Part shown: positions 1 to 11,115 of the stretch, in pieces
Numbering within the stretch: the stretch's first letter is position 1
How the letters are laid out: every line of letters begins with the position of its first letter
DNA from: Spirodela intermedia
Lineage: Eukaryota; Streptophyta; Magnoliopsida; Alismatales; Araceae
Assembly: GCA_902729315.2 (NCBI GenBank)
Contig: LR746269.1
Coordinates: 8,282,231 to 8,346,230, forward strand
Direction of reading: 5' to 3'
Length of the DNA: 64,000 bases
The notes under the pieces: model-generated
Database searches by the model: none
Told to the model about the DNA's origin: nothing
Seen by the model: only the letters and a program-made list of their open reading frames with translations
Program-made: the position numbers and the translations under genes

Positions 1-378
1 CGATGCCTTGGCATCACAGAATGAGGGACAGGATTATGACCATTCAGAATTTATTTAATAAATATTTAAAATAACAGATATACCACTAGAAGAAAATACT
101 GTACTGTATTCCTCAATTTTAAATATTATTTTGAATAACATGCTATATTGTCTAGATGATCTGATAAGCTGGACAAAAATCTGTACTTTTAAAATCAATA
201 GGAAAGAAAAATCATCCACAAACCTACATGAGCACATATGAAAAACAGCAATTCACAGAAGTACAAAAGGGGAAGAACAAGTGGGTCACACACATGGAAA
301 GGAACCACTAATTACTTGAAAAATAGTGAGAATGAAATCGTTGAAAAATGGTGAGAATGAAATCGTTGAAAAACATGC
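1..378. other. CCT1 intron or 3' flank, with 25-bp tandem duplication
   Basis: No further CCT1 exon can be found here on minus, so the next intron either continues beyond the window edge or the gene is truncated. A 25-bp unit starting GTGAGAATGAAATCG is present twice in tandem at 326-350 and 351-375, directly beside the exon 10 donor. Confidence 0.6.
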
Positions 379-3300
379 CTTTAAAGACATGTCATCAATT
401 CCCTTAGATGTTAAAACGACATTTGCTCCAGCCTCAAGCAGTTTCCCAATGCGCTCTTTTGTTATGTCAGCCTCTCTGCAAAGGTACAGTGAATTAGCCT
501 CACACAAAACATAGCAAAAATAAATCACAACATGAGTAAATTGTTAGGGTCCATTAGAACGAAAAATATTACTAGCCAACGTGGATTCAAGGATTTACTT
601 TAATGCATCACAATCATATGCCAACTTACATTTGAGACTAATATTGCTGAGAAAACTTACATTAATAGGTTTAATTTGAGACTAACGTTAGTAAAACTTG
701 TTCACTCCTGTTGAAAAAATTGTATCCGTATATAATTCATCTGATTACAAAAAAAAAAACTGGATTTTTTTTTATACTGAAATCTTCCAAGTATCAACAA
801 ACCAAATAAGAAAATAAGAACTTATTTCAAGTTGAAATAAAACATTTATCACAGTAACAACATCATATACTTCGACTATGAGTTGACTTGATTTTAGTCT
901 GATTATAACATACGGTAATAAGATGCGAAATTAACCTTTGACAAATTTTCTTAAGTGCTCTGGGGTCAGTAACTGACACTTGAATTCCCATTTGCATTTT
1001 TGTCCTCTGAAGGTTAAAATGTAGACATGCAATTCTTGCAGGTGCAACTCTAGTAGGCATTCCTTGTGCAGAGCGGCCTATATTTAACGCATAACCATCC
1101 AACAAGTAGCTGTCTTTTACACTTTCCCCATGAAATTTCAAAATATTGATGCTCTGCAGAATTGCAAGAATATCAGATCCCATATAATTGTAAACAACCC
1201 GCATGTAATAAATCTAAACCTGTAAGGCGAAAAATCTGCAGCAAAATAAAAATGTAGCTGATGAAATTTTCTTGGAATTGATTTCATGAAGGAAATGGTA
1301 TGTGATTAGTCTGTCGAACAGAATATCAGATAAATACTCTTAAAATTCATCTCAAGTATAAAAATGACTTAGGATGGATTTGTATTAAAGTAAAAGATAT
1401 GTCTCAAAATATTTCGGTCTGACCTGCTTCCAGAAACTCTACTATAGCTCTTGGTTGCCTCAAAAAAGACAAATGCATACTAAATTATTTAAATTATATA
1501 ATGAAAATCTCAAATGTGATATCATTAATAGGATATGGGTCTCACAAGAGTACAGACCTTGATTGGATATCTAACAACACCTTCTGCGCTCATGGTCTTA
1601 ACTGCTAGCACTGCTTCAGTAACCTAGAAAAGGATAAAATATCAATATGAATCCATAATTCAAGGACAAGATCAGAATGATAAATTTGAGGTGACGTCAA
1701 GATAGAAGCAAAAGCATTGACTGCTGACAAAAACTACTTGCAAGTACCAAACACTCTCAGATGTTCTTTAAAGTATCTGAGAGGTCCACGGAGGGGGAGT
1801 GAAGATCTATATGTTGGGGACATCAGGCGAGTGCATGTGCCTATTCAATTTTCATTTTTTTAAAATATCGTTTTATATAAGTAGTAAACAACAGAGTCAT
1901 ATTTCACATTTAACTCACTCGGGTACCTTCAAATAATGAATATAAAACATAAGGATTAATAGGCTCACCTCAGAACGTGATAGATGGATAAAATGTAAAA
2001 GATTAATAACAAAAAACCATACAAACAACCAAGTTATTCTCTTTCCTATGGTCAACCAATTATTTCTGCCTAGACTATAGGTCAAAGGAAATAAAGTATG
2101 GGAACAAGGCAATCGATGGCATGTTTGGAAGGCTACCACGCACCATCCAGTCATTGAAAATTTAATTTCAAACAACATAAACATGGGCACACATGCAAAC
2201 ATATACCCGCACATACTTGCATATTATTATGGATAAATACGCATGATTTAATGCAGAATCAAGTGTGCCAACGTACAGGCACATATACATATCATGCATG
2301 GCATCCCGTCATTTTATGTGCCATGTGCCACTGGTCCACAATCACATGCTAACAAACGGACCCTACTTCCACATACATGAAGGAAGCATAAGCAAGAAAA
2401 AGATGACAAGGGCTGGAAGGAAGAGATAAAACAATACATCCGAACAGGAGTCTACAACTATAGCATGAAACTAAAGGCACAAAACAACACAAAGCTGGTA
2501 AAGAAACATGTAGATGTTCCATTACATATGGGGAATACCATACTTCCCCAAAAAACACTGATACAAAAAAAAAAATTCAGCTGCAAAAACTTTGATCTGG
2601 GTTCCACGCACTTCAAATGGGCTTCGTGAACATTCACCTGGAGTTTTAGGGGATCGAGTCTTGAAGCTACATACACCTAGTAGAGAGCATGCGTCATGCC
2701 CAGCACCTATGCATATATTCCACTGTAAAATCCCATGTAAACAGCCCTTAAAACATAGTAATGCTAGGTTAACAGTCCCACTGTACTGCCCAAGTAAGGC
2801 TAGACCTTGAACTGAATTTTCCAGAGAGGGTAAAATATGAGATTAAAAATAATACTCACAGTTGTTGCACACTCACCAATTTAGCAAAGAAGTCGCTCTC
2901 ACTGCCTATCATCTTCGATGCAATGCTTGTTTTGGCACAGTTTATAAGACACTCCCGCCCAAGCTTATCAATCTACAACCACAACAACCTTTAGTGCCCA
3001 GCTAGCTAAAAATATTGTATATATATAAATCAATTTACCTCAATTGCTAATTTCTCCTTTATAAACCTACAGGCTTCCCTCATGGCCAACTGTTTAAAAT
3101 ATAACAAGAAATCAAGGACCTGTGATAGTTAAAAATGAACATGAACACAGTTATTTTCTTAAAATCAGGTAATAACTGACCCTGAACCCACTGATTACCA
3201 GTGTAGGGTGCATCCTGCTTTTCACCAGATCATTTGCTCTCTGCAACCATGATGTTAAGAAATTATATCATTCTATTAAATCATATTTAGATTTAAAACT

Positions 3301-5710
3301 GCCCCACAATCTCCATTATACTTGACCTTCAGGAGCTCTCCAGCCACAATGACCACTGAAGTTGTTCCATCACCGACTTCTCGATCCTGAAGTTGAGATA
3401 ATCCTACAAGGATCTTACAGACCAAAAGAGAAAATGATAAATGTGTGGATGGAACATATACTCAAATACATTTCTAATTTAAATAGCTGAATCGTAGATG
3501 AATTTCGTACCTTTGCAGCAGGATGCTCAACGTCTAGCATTTTGAGTACTGTCGCACCATCATTGGTGATTGTCACATCACCAATGTCATCAATAAGCAT
3601 CTTGGAGATTCAAGAAACAAACAGTAAAAGCACGACTTGAGAATTCATCACATAGACTTTTTACATACCAAACAGATTCAAGAAACAAAGAGTAAAAGCG
3701 TGACTTAAGAATTCATCACATAGACTTTTTCAATGCCGTACATGAAATATGAAATATTTCTCTGCTCACTGCAGTGTTGATAAAGAAAAGTTTCTATATT
3801 TTTTTGTTAACTTTTCCCGTCTTATAGTCAATGCTTACGTTAAACTACCCTTACCATGGCAATCCAGCTTTCTCTTACATGAAATTGACTTTTACTTCTC
3901 CAGAATATTTAACATTCATATGATGATGACAGAAGATATTTATCCAAAACTCTCTGCCTTGAGAAAATATATGATGTATTTTCCTGTGCAAACTCATACA
4001 CAGTGCAAAGATTAAAGCTGAGGTTTCATCTGATATTATAGAAGCAAGATACACATTTAATAATACTTCGTATAGGTTTTGGAAAAAAACTAAAAAAACC
4101 AAATAAACATGTAAAAAGAATACGAATAATTTCACCACTATAACAGTTCCCCACAACATTATGATGCACATCACCTTAAAAGAAGCTCACTATATCCAAG
4201 ATATCCAAGAAGAGTAACAACATTTGCACTCTTAAGTGTTTATATTAGATGCTATAAACTGTTATTATATATACCTAACAACAGATAGTATTAAAGTTAT
4301 GAAAAAGGAATACTAGAGTTTTGCAAAAATTATAACTATTGCAATTGAAAGCAATGAGCTTTTTTACGAAAATCGTTCTATCAAAATAATTACATAACAA
4401 CTAAAAAATTTAGAATTATCGTTCCTCAACTCTGAATTACTAAAAACAATATGACTGAAAACCGTCAAAGATTATCCTTATTTGGCAGACGAACCAATTT
4501 CCAATGAAAGTTCCATCTTCAACGGCTCCTGTTCTTTGCTATCATTAAACATTCTTCTCTGAATGTCATTATATTCTGGGAACTACTTATTTAATCTTTG
4601 AATTATTCTTTTGAAGGTCGGGATCATATTCACGAGTAGAATTTTTTTTTCTGACTTATCCAAGTATCTCACCAAAATACACTTTTAGACTAGAGAGATG
4701 TTTTTAACTGTTGAATTCAATGAGGCTTTCAAGAAATTTTCATCTTACAGAAAAAAGTGAATTCTCTCGACATAATTGATTAATAGTAGCTGGGGATTAA
4801 TACGGATGGTGGACAGATATTAGTATCAGATCCAAAGAGGAGAAAAAAAGAACATATTAAAAATAAATGAACTAGCGTTGGGAGAATATACTGGAAGACA
4901 ATAAAACTGTAATTCAATGGTTTCAATTTCCAAGATTTTAGGATTAAGATTTGAGGCACCAAGTATGAAACCCTTTCTCAAAGGTTCAACAACATAAATA
5001 AAATGATCAACGACTTTCTGAAAATTTTGACGTTCCTCGTTTTCCCAACGTGCACATAAATGATTAGTACGACAAATTGTGAGGTACCCAAAATTTGTCG
5101 TAAGACTAGTGACGGAAAGAAAAATTAGTACGCACTGGTTCTTAACGAAAGTCACATGCAAAGGTCAGTGCCAATTACACTAGCAGCAAAATATGCATTT
5201 GACACCAGAGCTTAGACTACGAAGAAAGCACTGCGCGACATGGAGTGGAATGTGTTCTGCATTATTTTGACAGGCTACAGGTACAACGCAAGAGACACGT
5301 TAGTGCTTAGGAATGATAAATCATCATCATCAAAATAAAAGAGCATCCATGATTAGTTACTGCTTGCTCTGGATACATCGTGTTATATTCCAGAAAGGAC
5401 TAAATAGGCCTAAACATCAGCAGCAGAAGCAAGTTCGCGGGGGACACATCACCTTATCAAGTCCAGCTGGCCCAAGGGACGATTTCACGATGTTCGCCAC
5501 CGCTTGGCAGGCCATCACTGCTCAAGAAGCAAAATTTCCTAAGTTTGTAAGTTCTTCACATCAGGAAGAGAAAAAAAACTCACAAACAGAAACAGGAAGA
5601 GGAGAAAAAAAGAATAATAAACCAGAGGGTGGCTCACCGTTTTGGTCCCGGACGTCCTGGCCAGACAGACGTTCCCCCAGGACGTTGGGTACCGGGACGG
5701 TGAAATCCAT
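379..5710 (-). CDS. CCT1: T-complex protein 1 subunit alpha (CCT1), 5' ten exons, partial
   Basis: This encodes a subunit of the cytosolic group II chaperonin CCT/TRiC, which folds actin, tubulin and other proteins using ATP. I read ten exons on minus: 5638-5710, 5453-5520, 3511-3600, 3327-3413, 3181-3240, 3039-3089, 2877-2972, 1558-1623, 936-1153 and 379-475. Phases agree throughout and give about 302 residues; the family is usually about 545, so the apical-domain end and the C-terminal half are not seen. Seen motifs include [11 protein letters not shown] near the N terminus, the nucleotide-site stretch [10 protein letters not shown], and VGDGTTSVV. The start is the ATG at 5710 because it precedes the conserved N terminus and a clean GT donor. 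The last donor (378-377) is GC rather than GT. Some normally conserved positions differ (KFHGES, LHFNLQR), so a diverging or incomplete paralogue is possible. Family identity is firm; function of this copy is inferred. Confidence 0.9.
3603..5452 (-). other. Long second intron of CCT1
   Basis: About 1.85 kb of AT-rich DNA between exon 2 (ends 5453) and exon 3 (starts 3600). Short open frames occur on both strands, but none resembles a known protein. Apart from the 68-bp duplication I see no element in it. Confidence 0.8.
3607..3732. repeat. 68-bp tandem duplication in CCT1 intron 2
   Basis: A unit starting GATTCAAGAAACAAA at 3607 is repeated with a few substitutions from 3675, giving a 68-bp period with the second copy partial. 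It lies immediately upstream of the exon 3 acceptor on the minus strand. Confidence 0.85.
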
Positions 5711-5944
5711 TGCCACAGGCTGCACAGGCCGGCACCGCAAATGCCTCAACAACGGCTGCTCCTGCCCCTGCTCGATCTCACGAGCAGAAAACCTGCCGAG
5801 CTCTGGCCTCCATCTAGCGGAAGAAGAACAAACGTCGGAGCAGACGAGGAGCGTCGAAGGACGGACACGCAGTGAGGCCTGCTGCTACGCGCGCTTCGTG
5901 CTGACACGAGTCATTTCGAACGGTTCCGAGATGGGCTTCGAACA
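5711..5944. promoter_or_regulatory. CCT1 5' leader and upstream DNA, left flank of the tandem array
   Basis: These 234 bases separate the CCT1 start codon from the first base of the 19 kb repeated unit. They should hold the CCT1 5' UTR and core promoter on minus. No clear TATA box is seen, which is common for housekeeping genes. This sequence is not repeated at units 2 or 3. Confidence 0.5.
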
Positions 5945-6095
5945 TAGTGGGCTCAAACGGGTTGGTGATGATTGGGCTCTTAATGGGCTATCGAGTAAGC
6001 TCCCCCTCCCCCCTCTCAGACGTCCACCGCGTTGTACAGCCATTTGAAAGCCATCACTCCCCTTCGTGACGTGCATCATTCGGGTAACGCCCATT

Positions 6096-6113
6096 AATCG
6101 GCACGTGCCGATT
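6096..6113. promoter_or_regulatory. 18-bp perfect palindrome with CACGTG G-box, unit 1
   Basis: The sequence reads AATCGGCAC followed by its exact reverse complement, centred on CACGTG at 6102-6107. G-boxes bind bZIP and bHLH factors in plants. It lies about 600 bp upstream of the TATA box of glucanase A1. Further ACGT cores occur at 6067-6073 and near 6207. Confidence 0.6.
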
Positions 6114-6173
6114 TCCTACACTGTGATTGTCAATTATAAGCCGGTCAGCACCATCGCCTAGCGGAAGAGGAAG

Positions 6174-6527
6174 TTGACGACTGCCAACTGTTTCCTTGGC
6201 CAAGGAGACGTGACTTTGAGGGAACACGTAGGAGAAGCATGGGAGAGAACAATTGAGGGGGGGAGAGAGAGAGAAAATACTTTCTGGGTGGTCTTAGGAA
6301 GCAGGCAAGGGGGCGACCAAATTGGTATTAGGGAGTTCGTCCATGGAAATCAATAGCGGAATCTGAGAGAAATTCTGCTCAACGTCAATTTATGTGCATT
6401 TTAGCTCCTTTAATTTCTTAAAAAACCGATATTCTGTCCCATAGAGGAAACTCCATCGGCTACTTTGTTTCCTAGAATGGAATTGACTAATTGGAAGAAG
6501 AACGAATGCCCGGCGAAAGGGTTGACT
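6174..6527 (+). promoter_or_regulatory. W-box motifs upstream of glucanase A1
   Basis: TTGAC cores occur at 6174-6178, and full TTGACT boxes at 6483-6488 and 6522-6527. WRKY factors bind TTGACC/T in promoters of pathogenesis-related genes, which fits a PR-2 glucanase. The motif is short and can occur by chance. Confidence 0.4.
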
Positions 6528-6646
6528 CCTGTCTTAAGCTACCTCGGACTGCGACTTCTGTAGGAGGGCTGATTTAGAAGGTGGATCACCATGATTAACG
6601 AGGCGAAGATTCGTGTTGAAGAGCCTCCGATTTGCTGCCAAGCAAA

Positions 6647-6648
<2 letters not shown>

Positions 6649-6676
<28 letters not shown>
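6649..6676 (+). repeat. (CT)14 microsatellite in the A1 core promoter
   Basis: A perfect CT run ends 26 bases before the TATA box of A1. Equivalent runs precede A2 (about 25,663-25,690) and A3 (about 44,482-44,507, shorter). Pyrimidine-rich tracts are common in plant core promoters. Confidence 0.8.
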
Positions 6677-6680
<4 letters not shown>

Positions 6681-6702
6681 CCCACCCCCGCATCCTCCCA
6701 TT

Positions 6703-6710
6703 TATAAATA
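6703..6710 (+). promoter_or_regulatory. TATA box of glucanase A1
   Basis: TATAAATA lies 96 bases upstream of the A1 start codon, leaving room for a leader of about 65 bases. The same motif is at 25717-25724 for A2 and 44533-44540 for A3. Confidence 0.75.
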
Positions 6711-6805
6711 GGAGATGGAGGACATGGTCGCCCTAGGCAGGCACGCAGCTTCTATTACGCTGTCATTTCTCCATCAATAAGGCGTCCCAGCGATTCCTCT
6801 TCTCC

Positions 6806-8054
6806 ATGGCCTCTCTGGGAGTTTTTGTAGCTCTGCTCTCCGGCGTATTACTGGCTAGCCCAGCACGTAATCTCTCTCTCCCTATCCCCCTCCCCCTCCC
6901 TCCCTCTCCCTCCCTCTCTCTCATTGCACTTCATCTATCTCCGCTCTGGATGTCTGTCTTTTTGTTCTTTTTGGCGAAAATCATCTTCAAACTAGGTGCA
7001 CGTTAATTACTGCGACTGCATGAATGATTAGAAGATGTCGTCGCTGTCGACACCTTCATATCAGTGAGGCTTCACGTACGCTGTTGTTTCCGCAGGTTGT
7101 CAAGTGGGCGTCAGCTACGGGATGCTGGGCGACAATCTCCCCCCTCCGGCAGAGGTGGTGGCGCTCTTCCAGCAGCACAACATCACCCGCATGCGCATCT
7201 ACTTCCCCACCACGGAAATCCTCGAGGCCCTGCGGGGGTCCAACATCGAGCTCACTCTCGACGTCCCGCGGGAGGACCTCCGGCTGCTGGCCTCCGACGC
7301 CGCAACCGCCGGCGACTGGATCGACCGCAATGTCCGTGCCCACTGGCCTAACGTCCTCTTCCGCCGACTGGTGGTGGGGAACGAGCTCATCCCCAGCGTC
7401 GCCGAGGCCCAGTTCATCCTCCCCGCCATGAAGAACCTACACAACGCGCTCTCTTCTGCCGGCCTCGAGAATCACATCAAGGTCTCCACGGCGGTGGACA
7501 CCGGGGTTCTCGGACAGTCTTATCCCCCTTCGGCCGGCAAGTTCACCGCCGCTGCGGGGGACCTCCTCGGCCCCATCGTTGAGTTCCTGTCCAGCACCGG
7601 CGCGCCGCTGCTGGCCAACGTGTACACCTACTTCGCTTACGTGGGCAACCCCGCAGATGTCTCCCTCGACTACGCCCTCTTCACCGCCGGCGGCGCCGTC
7701 GTCTCCGACGGGAAGAACTCGTACCAGAACCTGTTCCACGCTGTTCTGGATTCCGTATACGCGGCGCTGGAGAAGATCGGCGCGGGCGGCTTGGAGGTCG
7801 TGGTCTCGGAGAGTGGGTGGCCGTCGGCTGGCAGCGCCGCCGCTACCGTCGGCAACGCCCGGACCTACAACCAGAACCTCATCCGCCACACGCGGGAGGG
7901 GACGCCAAGGAAGCCGGGGAGGCCCATTGAGACGTACATATTCGCCATGTTCAACGAGAACAAGAAAGCGCCGGGCACGGAGGAGAACTTTGGGCTGTTT
8001 TACCCCAACAAGCAGCCGGTTTATCCGATCAACTTTCAGACGCAATCAATTTAG
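6806..8054 (+). CDS. Glucan endo-1,3-beta-glucosidase A1 (GH17), intact
   Basis: Predicted secreted enzyme hydrolysing internal beta-1,3 bonds of callose or fungal wall glucan (PR-2 family). Two exons, 6806-6866 and 7096-8054, joined across a 229-bp GT-AG intron in phase 1, give 339 residues. Residues 1-20 form a hydrophobic signal peptide encoded almost exactly by exon 1, the usual GH17 layout. The acid/base Glu is residue 117 (in VVGNE) and the nucleophile Glu is residue 259 (in [12 protein letters not shown]). The mature chain probably starts near residue 22-24. It ends shortly after [10 protein letters not shown] with only a five-residue tail, so there is no long vacuolar C-terminal extension; an apoplastic location is inferred. 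Residue 57 is Phe in IYFPT, where most GH17 enzymes have Asp in a YDP motif. B1 lies tail-to-tail 644 bp downstream. Confidence 0.95.
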
Positions 8055-8698
8055 AAAGCGTTCTGGATGGATTTCTTTAGTACCCCCGAATATGATACAT
8101 ACATCAGATGATCGATCTTTCTTCAGTGGATTTGGTCGCAACACCAAGAAAAAATAGGGCAGGCAATATAAAATCGATACATCCTAATAAATGCCAGTGA
8201 ATTTTGAGTTGGACGGGCCCCCGCGAGCAACATCACCTATTTTCTTCCCATCCAGCTACAATCGCTCGCCAACGACTGCGTAATAAAATTGCAATAAAAT
8301 CTTGCTGCCGTAGAATATGTCCCTTGGGGTTCTTTCTCATGGCCTAGTTTTCTGAACTTTCCTATATGGCTTTGGTCGGGATTAGGGTTTTTCTTTTGTA
8401 CCACAGCCTAAGCTCGGCGCTGTTCCATTGACTCCAGCTGACCACGGCCGCAACATTCATATCGGTCTGTCTGTCCGTAAAAATGCTATATCCTTCTCGC
8501 CATAAACGTCTTTTACGTTCATTCATTCGATGAAGAACTACTACAGACGGTTCTTCCTCGTTTGACTCCCAAGATATATATCAAAACGTATTCATTTAAG
8601 GCTTATTCATCCCAGTAGGACCTCTTCAGGAAGGGAATTCAAGCTTTCTTATTCAGGCATGCGTGAATTAGTACGCTTTACTGGATGGATGATCGACA
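8055..8698. terminator. Shared 3' intergenic region of A1 and B1
   Basis: The two convergent genes share 644 bases. Poly(A)-signal motifs AATAAA for A1 occur at 8282-8287 and 8293-8298. No exact AATAAA is seen for B1 on minus, only AATAAG-like variants near 8603 and 8646. No other gene is seen. The same region is at 27,062-27,701 and 45,878-46,521 in units 2 and 3. Confidence 0.6.
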
Positions 8699-10050
8699 CT
8701 AGAAGCTGATTGGGTAGACGGGCTGCTTATTGGGGTAGAACAGCCCGAAGTTCTGCTCCGTGCCCTGAGGCTTTTTGTTCTCGTTGAACATCGCGAATAT
8801 GTAAGCCTCGATGGGCCTCCCCGGCCTCCTCGGCGTCCCTTGCGGCGCGTGGCGGATGAAGTTCTGATTGTAGGTCCGGGCGTTGTGGATGGTAGCGGTG
8901 TCGCCGCCCGCCGACGGCCAGCCGCTCTCCGAAACGACGACTTTCAAGCCGCCCGCGCCGATCTCCTCGAGGGCAGCGTGGACGGAGTCGAGAATGGCGT
9001 CGAACAGGTTCTTGTAGGCAAAGCGCCCGTCGGTGACGACGGTGCCCGAGGAGGTGAAGAGGGCGTAGTCGAGCGAGATGTCCCTCTTGTTGCCGATGTA
9101 AGAGAAGTACGGGTAGACGTTGGCCAGTAGCGGCGCCCCGGTGCGCGTTAGGAACCCCACGATGGGCGTCAGGAAACGCTTAGAGCTGGCGGTGAACTTG
9201 CCGGCCGAAGGGGGATAAGATTGTCCGAGAATTCCCATGTCGACGACCGTCGAAACCTTGATCTGATTCGCGAGGCCGGCAGAAGAGAGCGCGTTGTAGA
9301 TGTTCTGCATGGCGGGGAGGACGTACTGGGCCTCCGTCTTTCCGGGGATGAGCTCATTTCCGACGCCAATGTAGCGTAGCCTGACGTCCGGCCAGTAAGC
9401 CAAGACATTACGCTGGACCCAGTCAGAGGCCGTGGCAGCCGAGGAGGCAATACCCTGCAAGTGTTCTCTTGGGACGTCCATGATGAGGTCGATGTTGGAG
9501 CCCCGCAGGGCCTGAAGGACGTCCTTGGTAGGGAAGAAGATCCTCATGCGGCCAATATTGTTCTGCTTGTAGAGCGCCACCACCTCAGCGGGTGGTGGCA
9601 GGTTGTCGCCCAGCATGCCATAGCAAACGCCGACTTTAGCTCCTGCGGGAAAAAAGATGTAGACGAGAAAATATGAGCTGTTGTTCCGTCAAAATCTATA
9701 GATTTGATACCAGACGTCTCCTAATAAGGAAAGGCCTCATTTCGTGATCTCTTAGGCAACGTCGATGAGTGATTAGCTGAATATTTAGAACGTCTGATGT
9801 AAACAATGCGGGCCATGATCAGAACTGGGATCATGTGAACAGATGCCGAGCAAGGGGAGGCGAGAGGCATGTAAACAGATATTTATGAAATGGTGGGGGG
9901 GGAGAGGGAGGGAGGGAGGGGATGAGACGGAGGAGAGGAGAGTTAGACTAGAAAGGAGGAGAGAATACTTGCTGGGCCTGCCATTAGAAAGGCAGAAAGG
10001 ATTGCCACGGCGATGGTCATCATCCATGTTCGTGGGGGACAGGAGGCCAT
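8699..10050 (-). CDS. Glucan endo-1,3-beta-glucosidase B1 (GH17), intact
   Basis: Second secreted GH17 glucanase, a diverged paralogue of A1. Exon 1 is 9969-10050 and exon 2 is 8699-9642, with a 326-bp GT-AG intron in phase 1, giving 341 residues. The ATG at 10050 is chosen because it opens a 27-residue signal peptide ending AFLMAGPA. The mature N terminus [12 protein letters not shown] matches the family start. The catalytic Glu residues are 124 (GVGNE) and 266 ([12 protein letters not shown]), 142 residues apart exactly as in A1. The chain ends at [10 protein letters not shown] with no extension, so secretion to the apoplast is inferred. Residue 64 is Phe in IFFPT, the same departure from the YDP motif as in A1. 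A TATA box and W-boxes lie upstream on minus. Confidence 0.95.
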
Positions 10051-10141
10051 AGAGTCGAACTGTCCTGGCCCCAGGGAAACCTTTGCAGTTAAGAGTCTGA
10101 AAGGGCCAGGATCTGCATTACGCCATTTCGACTTCCCTCCG

Positions 10142-10149
10142 TATTTATA
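10142..10149 (-). promoter_or_regulatory. TATA box of glucanase B1
   Basis: TATAAATA on minus lies 91 bases upstream of the B1 start codon, a spacing like that of A1. The same element is found upstream of B2 (near 29,132) and B3 (47965-47972). Confidence 0.75.
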
Positions 10150-10178
10150 GAGTGGGGAAGAGAAACCCATTCTTTGCC

Positions 10179-10234
10179 GGTCAAGTTAGCGTTCTAGGTG
10201 CAAGCCTTCGCGACTATGCACTTCATGAAGTCAA
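10179..10234 (-). promoter_or_regulatory. W-boxes upstream of glucanase B1
   Basis: On minus, TTGACC is at 10179-10184 and TTGACT at 10229-10234, both within 100 bases upstream of the B1 TATA box. They match WRKY-binding W-boxes, in keeping with a pathogenesis-related gene; the motif match is the only evidence. Confidence 0.4.
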
Positions 10235-10734
10235 CGATTCTCTGTCCCGGTCTTCACGGCTGCGTGGAGCGGCCGGTCTATTTTCCCTTCCACTGGTCGT
10301 CGCGGCACATCCGGTCTTCACGACTCGCTGTTTTGAAATCGATCTACCTGTAATGGAGTGTGACGTCTATTCTCACCATTAAAAGTTTCAAGGAATAAAC
10401 AAGTGAGGGAGAGAGCGTGAGACCCACAAAAGTTCGGCAGGAGAGATTGGAAATCGACCCGACGTCACTATAGTCTTCTAGTTACATGGCCTACCCAACC
10501 AGACTATCTTTTGTCTTTCTCTGTGTGTGTGTCTCCCTCTCCCCCTCTCCCCAACATCGCACCCGCCCTCCCTCTTTCTATCGTCATACATCGCTCTTTA
10601 CGTTTTGTCTCTCAATGGCGAATGGCGTGGAATGATCATTCCTGACCTTCCAATGCTCATGGAAACCTGTGTTCCTCGTTCACGGTGGTCGGTCTCCGGC
10701 GGTGCTTATACATGTTACGGTCTCCGCAGGCTAG
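10235..10734. other. Spacer upstream of B1, unit 1
   Basis: About 500 bases of B1 upstream DNA with pyrimidine-rich runs (10,505-10,555). Open frames of about 75-80 codons are present but show no recognisable protein. The tail of this stretch (up to a TCTCCGCAG at 10,721-10,729) reads like a splice acceptor in front of the PR-5-like relic. Confidence 0.5.
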
Positions 10735-10960
10735 TTATACTGTGGCAAATCTTCTGCGACGCTTCTTAAGTCTCCCACTATTCCTCAGACTTGTACCGCT
10801 GAGCACCTCCGCATCTGGATCTACTTCAGCCATGTGTTCACGGCTGCCGTGTATGGTTGTGGTCAACAGGTTCAAACAGCGCCTCCTACCAGTCTTGCCA
10901 GCAGAATAGACAAATCTAACATGAAGTTCTATGTTGACGATTCTTCGCCGTTTGGACCTT
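10735..10960 (+). pseudogene. Probable thaumatin-like protein (PR-5) exon relic, unit 1
   Basis: After an acceptor-like CAG, the plus strand can be read as decayed thaumatin-like sequence: an ASYTVA start (family: CSYTVW), a Cys-spaced segment ending MVVVNR, then in another frame APPTSLA followed by KFYVDD, which recall the conserved PPTSLAE and DFYDVSLVDG regions. At least one frameshift and several lost cysteines break it, and there is no long open frame. The match is by eye over short motifs, so the identification is tentative. If correct, it is a relic of another defence-protein gene beside the glucanases. Confidence 0.4.
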
Positions 10961-11115
10961 TTGGATCAGCTCCTCTCTCTCTCTCTCTCGAACAGTCCTG
11001 CCTCATGCTTTTCATGTTATGGATGCGTGTATATATATATGATATATAGCTGAGCATTAGAGAGTTTGACAGTCGAAACGTTCTTGATGAAAGAGACACG
11101 AGATAGTAGCAGAAT

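Noticed and set aside
2-58. Short open stretch on plus ending in a stop, possibly the C terminus of a gene to the left
   Set aside because: Eighteen codons are easily open by chance, and no family is recognised.
5313-6047. 244-codon open frame on plus
   Set aside because: It runs antisense through CCT1 exons 1 and 2 and across the unit boundary, and resembles no protein.
7056-7343. Several 60-200 codon frames overlapping the GH17 exons on both strands
   Set aside because: They are shadow frames caused by the high GC content of third codon positions in the glucanase genes.
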